A stretch of 10,743 nt of DNA from an uncultured Polynucleobacter sp. (GTDB taxonomy: Bacteria > Pseudomonadota > Gammaproteobacteria > Burkholderiales > Burkholderiaceae). A program made the position numbers and the translations under genes. The stretch covers positions 1 to 10,743 of the forward strand of contig CALKUJ010000355.1 of NCBI GenBank assembly GCA_937996825.1, written 5' to 3'. Below the pieces are notes generated by a model. The model saw only the letters and a list, made by a program, of their open reading frames with translations. It made no database searches and was not told where the DNA came from. The first letter of the stretch is position 1. The number at the start of each line of letters is the position of its first letter. Below are positions 7,007 through 10,743 of this stretch, one piece after another.

Positions 7007-7891
7007 ATGGATCTCACAAACTTTCTCATTCAGTGTCTGAATGCGGTGCAGTACGGCTTGTTGCTGTTTCTGGTCGCTTCAGGTTTGACACTCATCTTCG
7101 GCATCATGGGCGTGATCAACCTTGCGCACGGTAGCTTTTACATGATTGGCGCCTACATGGCCTACTCGTTGTCACCTATCGTGAGTGGCACCTTTGGCGG
7201 AGGGTTCTTTGCAGTTCTATTTGTCGGCTTGGTACTGTCCGTTCTGTTTGGTTATTTTTTGGAATGGGCGTTTTACAGCTACTTGTACGACCGTGAACAT
7301 TTACAGCAAGTGCTGATGACATATGGGCTGATTCTCGTGTTTGAGGAGCTTCGCAGTCTACTGGTGGGCGACGATGTGCATGGCGTTCAGGTTCCGGACC
7401 TCTTGGCAGGCTCACTGCAACTGGGTGAGGTTATGACTTATCCCATTTATCGACTGTTCGTGTCAGCCGTCTGCTTAGGGTTGGCATTGGCCATGTTTTT
7501 CGTGTTCACACGAACCCGACTGGGCATGATGATTCGCGCGGGCGCCAGTAACCGAGAAATGGTGCAATCGCTAGGCATTGACATCCAGTTTTTATACCGC
7601 GTGGTGTTCGCTGCGGGTGTGGCAATTGCAGCCTTGGCCGGCATGGTGGCCGCACCAGTGTCGTCGGTGTATCCGGGCATGGGCAACCAAGTATTGATCA
7701 TCTGCTTTGTCGTGGTGGTGATTGGCGGCATTGGATCTATCAAAGGTGCACTGGCTGCGGCGCTGATGATCGGCGTGGTTGACACCTTCGGCAAGGTTCT
7801 CTTGCCTCAAGCGTCTGGCGTATTGATTTATCTCTTGATGGCTGGGATCTTGTTATGGAAACCAGATGGTCTTTTTAAAGTGGGTGGATGA
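7007..7891 (+). CDS. Branched-chain amino acid-type ABC transporter permease (LivH family)
   Basis: One of two inner-membrane permeases forming the translocation path of the importer. The 294 residues match LivH length, with about eight hydrophobic segments. The N-terminal signature GLTLIFGIMGVINLAHGSF (26-44) is diagnostic of LivH. The cytoplasmic loop RAGASNREMVQSLGI (177-191) corresponds to the EAA loop that contacts the ATPases, and VVVVIGGIGSIKGAL (235-249) is also typical. The only start candidate in frame is the ATG at 7007, and no good ribosome binding site is within the normal distance, suggesting weak translation relative to the binding protein. The stop is followed after one base by the likely start of the second permease. 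The transported substrate is taken from context, since LivH proteins carry little substrate information. Confidence 0.9.
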   Translation: MDLTNFLIQCLNAVQYGLLLFLVASGLTLIFGIMGVINLAHGSFYMIGAYMAYSLSPIVSGTFGGGFFAVLFVGLVLSVLFGYFLEWAFYSYLYDREHLQQVLMTYGLILVFEELRSLLVGDDVHGVQVPDLLAGSLQLGEVMTYPIYRLFVSAVCLGLALAMFFVFTRTRLGMMIRAGASNREMVQSLGIDIQFLYRVVFAAGVAIAALAGMVAAPVSSVYPGMGNQVLIICFVVVVIGGIGSIKGALAAALMIGVVDTFGKVLLPQASGVLIYLLMAGILLWKPDGLFKVGG

Positions 7892-7892
7892 A

Positions 7893-8912
7893 ATGACTGA
7901 CAACAAAAACCCAAAACTCACTTTTGTCGTGCTGTTTTTTGCATCGCTTGCGTGCTTTCCATGGCTGAGCGGAAATTTCGGCATTGATCTGATGAGCAAG
8001 ATCATGATCTACGCCATCTTGGCACTCAGCCTTGAGTTGATTGTGGGAGGCGCTGGCTTGGTGTGTTTTGGCCAAGCCGCTTTCTTTGGAATTGGTGCTT
8101 ACGTAGCGGTTCGCGCGTCGTCAGACACTGAAGCCACATCGCTGGTGTGGCTGTTGCCAGCGGCTGTGCTGGCTGCAGGACTCTATGCCTTTGTGGTCGG
8201 CTCCTTGTCGTTACGTACCAAGGGCGCGTACTTCATCATGGTGACGTTGGCATTTGCCCAGATGGCCTACTTTGTGGTGCATGACACCCCACTGGGTGGC
8301 GGGTCAGATGGTATTTATCTCAACATCAAGCCTGTCTTGGGAGATCTCATCAACCTTGACTCTCCAACGTCGATGTATTTCTTTACCTTGGCTTGCCTCT
8401 TTCTGGTGTTTGTATTTTTAGCGGTACTTTTACGCTCTCGATTCGGTAGAGCATTGGCGGGTATCCGGGTCAATGAGCAACGCATGCTCGCCACTGGTTT
8501 TTCTACCTACAACTACAAGTTGGCAGCGTTCACCCTATCTGGCGCAATCGCAGGCTTAGCTGGCTTTTTGTTCGCAGTGAAAGACGGTTTTGTGAACCCC
8601 GAGATGATGAGCTGGCACTTGTCAGGTGCGGTCTTGGTGATGATCATTCTGGGCGGCCTTGGCCATCTGCGCGGTGCACTTGTTGGCGCCTTCGCATTTG
8701 CACTGTTGCAAGAATTTTTCAAATCAGAGTCTGTGTTTGGCGAGTTTGCCAAGCACTGGCACTTAGGACTAGGCCTGGCCATCATTGCCACTGTGGCACT
8801 TTTACCCAATGGGCTGGTCAGTCTTCCGGGTCAACTGCGAACCCGTTTGCTTGGAGCGCAATCAGATGACTCAGGGTTGGGTGACCTGACCACCACGAAA
8901 GGTACATCATGA
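7893..8912 (+). CDS. Branched-chain amino acid-type ABC transporter permease (LivM family)
   Basis: The second permease of the importer; 339 residues from the chosen start. LivM marks include LELIVGGAGLVCFGQAAFF (47-65), SLSLRTKGAYFIMVTLA (104-120), the EAA-like loop RVNEQRMLATGF (192-203) and LVMIILGGLGHLRGALVGA (248-266). About eight to ten membrane segments are predicted by eye. The ATG at 7893 comes one base after the LivH-like stop and has GGTGG upstream. A frame-compatible ATG at 7866 would add nine residues and overlap the previous gene by 26 bases, and is less likely. The C-terminal tail after about 315 is hydrophilic. The end overlaps the next gene by four bases (ATGA), indicating coupled translation. 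Confidence 0.9.
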   Translation: MTDNKNPKLTFVVLFFASLACFPWLSGNFGIDLMSKIMIYAILALSLELIVGGAGLVCFGQAAFFGIGAYVAVRASSDTEATSLVWLLPAAVLAAGLYAFVVGSLSLRTKGAYFIMVTLAFAQMAYFVVHDTPLGGGSDGIYLNIKPVLGDLINLDSPTSMYFFTLACLFLVFVFLAVLLRSRFGRALAGIRVNEQRMLATGFSTYNYKLAAFTLSGAIAGLAGFLFAVKDGFVNPEMMSWHLSGAVLVMIILGGLGHLRGALVGAFAFALLQEFFKSESVFGEFAKHWHLGLGLAIIATVALLPNGLVSLPGQLRTRLLGAQSDDSGLGDLTTTKGTS

Positions 8913-9664
8913 AGCCTTCAGAAGTTTTGCTACGCGGCAGCCACATCACACGGCGTTGGGGAGGTCTGGTTGCGGTCAACGATGTTTCCATCGAATTGAC
9001 ACGTGGCACTGTGCATGCCGTCATCGGCACAAACGGTGCAGGAAAGTCCACGCTGATCAACATGCTGTCTGGCGAGATTCCAGCCTCCAGCGGTTCAGTG
9101 CATTTGATGGGCGAGGATGTGACGCAGTGGACGCAAGCGCGTCGCGCACGTGCAGGTCTGGGTCGTAGTTACCAAAGAAACACGATCTACCCAACATTCA
9201 CGGTCTACGAGAACTGCCGATTGGCTGCCCAAGCCCAATCACAAAAACCTTGGCTTTGGTGGCAATCAGCCAATGCGTGTCCGGTGACCCAGGCTGCAGC
9301 ACACGATGCCGCTAGCCGTGCAGGTTTAGAACACATGCTCGATCGTCAAGCCAACATGCTGTCGCATGGTCAAAAGCGTCAACTTGAAATCGCAATGTGC
9401 TTAGCGACTCAACCACAAGTGCTGCTGCTCGATGAGCCACTTGCGGGCATGGGCGCAGAAGAGACCGACCGAATGCTCAAGCTACTCGACACCCTGCGTG
9501 CTGAGCACGCCATTTTGTTGGTAGAGCACGACATGGATGCGGTGTTTCGCATTGCCGATGTCATCACGGTGATGGTCAACGGCGTCAAGATCGCTTCAGG
9601 TGATGCGGCCTTTATTCGTCAGAGCCCTGAAGTTCGCAACGCTTACCTTGGGGAAGGACACTGA
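8909..9664 (+). CDS. ABC transporter ATP-binding protein (LivG family)
   Basis: One of the two ATPases that power the importer from the cytoplasmic face. The 251 residues contain the full set of nucleotide-binding motifs: Walker A GTNGAGKST (40-48), signature LSHGQKRQLE (151-160), Walker B VLLLDEP (171-177) and the switch histidine His207 in VEHD. The C-terminal segment ending EVRNAYLGEGH is typical of LivG. Of the two ATPases this one keeps the canonical switch residue. AAAGG at 8898-8902 lies six bases before the ATG, inside the end of the upstream permease gene. A tryptophan-rich stretch PWLWWQS (104-110) falls in the variable segment after the Q-loop. Confidence 0.91.
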   Translation: MKPSEVLLRGSHITRRWGGLVAVNDVSIELTRGTVHAVIGTNGAGKSTLINMLSGEIPASSGSVHLMGEDVTQWTQARRARAGLGRSYQRNTIYPTFTVYENCRLAAQAQSQKPWLWWQSANACPVTQAAAHDAASRAGLEHMLDRQANMLSHGQKRQLEIAMCLATQPQVLLLDEPLAGMGAEETDRMLKLLDTLRAEHAILLVEHDMDAVFRIADVITVMVNGVKIASGDAAFIRQSPEVRNAYLGEGH

Positions 9665-9665
9665 C

Positions 9666-10382
9666 ATGACAACCAACGACTATTTGATCGACGCTAAAGG
9701 CTTGCATGCCTGGTATGGGTCAAGCCATGTGCTGCATGGCATTGATATCAAGATTCAGCGCAGTCAGACCATGGGCCTGCTCGGGCGAAATGGCATGGGT
9801 AAAAGCACACTGATCCGAACGCTGTTGGGTCATCTCACGCAACGCGAGGGATCGATCACACTGTTTGGTGAAGATGCCTCCCGATTCAAACCCCACCAAG
9901 TCGCACGTTTGGGCGTTGCCTATGTGCCTGAAGGCCGCGGCATCTTTCCAAATCTGACGGTGCGAGAAAATTTATTGATGTCTGCACGCCCCGGAACCGA
10001 TGGCCGAAAAGACTGGACCTTTGACCGCGTCATGCAGACTTTTCCACGTCTCACCGAACGTCTCACCAACATGGGCAACCAGCTCTCAGGTGGCGAACAA
10101 CAAATGCTGTCCATTGGTCGGGCATTGATGACGCACCCAGACTTGATTGTTCTAGATGAAGCAACAGAAGGTTTGGCACCCTTGATCGTGAATGAAATTT
10201 GGAACGTAATTGCCGACATCCGCGACAGTGGCATTGCGACGCTCATTGTTGACCGCGACTACCGTCGTGTGCTGGCTCACAGCGATCAGGCGATCGTGCT
10301 GCAAAAAGGTTTAGTGGCACTCGCAGGCCCCTCAAGCCAAGTGGCAATTGACCAGACCTTGCCAAAATTACTTGGGGTTTAA
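9666..10382 (+). CDS. ABC transporter ATP-binding protein (LivF family)
   Basis: The partner ATPase, 238 residues. Walker A is GRNGMGKST (40-48), YVPEGRGIFPNLTVRENL (86-103) is the LivF-type Q-loop region, the signature is LSGGEQQ (140-146) and Walker B is LIVLDEA (160-166). At the switch position, LivF of E. coli has VEQN; here it is VDRDYRRVL with Arg197, so neither His nor Gln is present. LivG-like His207 may therefore serve the competent site. GGAAGGA at 9652-9658 lies seven bases before the ATG at 9666, one base after the previous stop. A longer in-frame GTG start at 9600 sits inside the upstream gene and is rejected. This is the last gene of the run and is followed by a terminator. Confidence 0.91.
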   Translation: MTTNDYLIDAKGLHAWYGSSHVLHGIDIKIQRSQTMGLLGRNGMGKSTLIRTLLGHLTQREGSITLFGEDASRFKPHQVARLGVAYVPEGRGIFPNLTVRENLLMSARPGTDGRKDWTFDRVMQTFPRLTERLTNMGNQLSGGEQQMLSIGRALMTHPDLIVLDEATEGLAPLIVNEIWNVIADIRDSGIATLIVDRDYRRVLAHSDQAIVLQKGLVALAGPSSQVAIDQTLPKLLGV

Positions 10383-10398
10383 AGCTTCCCTTTGATTC

Positions 10399-10431
10399 AA
10401 GACGTCACGTGGCATACAGGTGGCGTCTTTT
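10399..10431 (+). terminator. Probable rho-independent terminator of the transporter operon
   Basis: AAGACGTCAC (10399-10408) pairs with GTGGCGTCTT (10420-10429), ten base pairs with one G-U wobble, around an 11-base loop, and ends in TTTT (10428-10431). It lies 17 bases after the last ATPase gene. The T-run is short, so strength is moderate. An alternative outer stem overlaps it: CACGT/ACGTG and GGCATA (10411-10416) with TATGCC (10431-10436). The minus-strand reading lacks a T-run, so it serves the plus strand better than the opposing LysR gene. Confidence 0.65.
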
Positions 10432-10449
10432 ATGCCTTACGTGGCGTGG

Positions 10450-10743
10450 CTAATTCCAACTTAATATTTCTTTTGTAGCCGTGCGTAAATAGCCGCACAA
10501 AGGTGACTCACTGCGGGACCTGAGAGAGACCCAGCCAAACTTTGCCGTTGCATTCAACTCAGGCGACATTTTGAGAGCCACCAAGTCAGGTCCTAAAGAG
10601 CGAACAGCGACCACGATGGCATCTGTCGAACGCACCACATCCAGCAAACTTGAAATTTCATCGCAACGCACATTGACCAGAACATCAGGATGTGCATCTG
10701 CACCATAACGATCCACCAGGATGCGGGCGACCTCATCGCTGAG
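10450..10743 (-). CDS. LysR-type regulator, C-terminal fragment (N-terminus beyond right edge)
   Basis: The minus-strand frame is open from the window edge to TAG at 10452-10450, giving 97 residues and no need of an internal start. It reads as the end of a LysR substrate-binding domain. LSDEVARILVDRYG opens the fragment, then VRCDEISSLLDVVRSTDAIVVA corresponds to the stretch that in the family leads into the late core strand. LVALKMSPEL and FGWVSLRSRSESPLCGYLRTATKEI match the usual final strand and helix. The DNA-binding domain is not in the window. It is convergent with the transporter operon, so it need not control it. Its target is unknown, and it differs from the regulator at the left edge at least in position and orientation. 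Confidence 0.75.
   Translation of the reverse strand, partial: LSDEVARILVDRYGADAHPDVLVNVRCDEISSLLDVVRSTDAIVVAVRSLGPDLVALKMSPELNATAKFGWVSLRSRSESPLCGYLRTATKEILSWN

Noticed and set aside
7866..7892. Start of the LivM-like permease at the ATG at 7866.
   Set aside because: It overlaps the preceding permease gene, and the ATG at 7893, one base after that gene's stop, is a better fit; the earlier start cannot be fully excluded.
9600..9665. Extended N-terminus of the LivF-like ATPase from the GTG at 9600.
   Set aside because: It overlaps the previous gene by 65 bases and adds 22 residues not typical of the family. The ATG at 9666 follows a strong GGAAGGA.
10414..10428. ATAC-N7-GTCT, resembling the LysR operator, in the terminator loop.
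   Set aside because: It lacks the T-N11-A core and lies inside a hairpin at the end of an operon, away from any promoter.
1..10743. Mobile elements, CRISPR arrays, tRNA or rRNA genes.
   Set aside because: No transposase, regularly spaced repeats, terminal inverted repeats or RNA gene signatures were seen; gene order is that of an ordinary catabolic operon.

Overview
The window holds a complete upper pathway for aerobic benzoate breakdown, followed by a full ABC-type uptake system and flanked by two incomplete LysR-type regulator genes. Protein style (BenABCD and CatA of classical proteobacterial type, a Liv/Hmg-like ABC transporter, BenM/CatM-like LysR) and a roughly balanced base composition suggest a betaproteobacterium, probably Burkholderiales. 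That placement is inference; there is no rRNA or other taxonomic marker in the window.

Layout. Positions 1-584 (minus strand) carry the N-terminal two thirds of a BenM/CatM-like LysR regulator, which runs off the left edge. A 357-base divergent region (585-941) separates it from the catabolic genes. It contains two near-consensus ATAC-N7-GTAT operators, a plausible promoter, a long leader with strong inverted repeats, and a 9-2-9 palindrome. Reading rightwards come catA (942-1877), a gap with two hairpins, then the tightly packed benA-benB-benC-benD (1994-5673). After a 97-base gap comes a five-gene ABC transporter: substrate-binding protein (5771-6943), two permeases (7007-8912) and two ATPases (8909-10382). 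A terminator-like hairpin follows at 10399-10431. The window closes with the C-terminal part of a second LysR-type gene on the minus strand (10450-10743).

How the genes work together. The periplasmic binding protein and the membrane/ATPase parts probably import benzoate or a close analogue. BenAB (Rieske oxygenase) and BenC (reductase) hydroxylate it to the cis-diol carboxylate. BenD oxidises and decarboxylates this to catechol, and CatA opens the ring to cis,cis-muconate. The later steps (catB, catC, catD) are not in the window. The divergent LysR regulator keeps the residues that line the effector sites of Acinetobacter BenM, so control by muconate and/or benzoate is likely.

I see no new kind of system here. 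The points worth a second look are regulatory: operator geometry, the structured catA leader, the unexplained palindrome, and the hairpins between genes. No tRNA, rRNA, CRISPR array, insertion sequence or attachment site was found.
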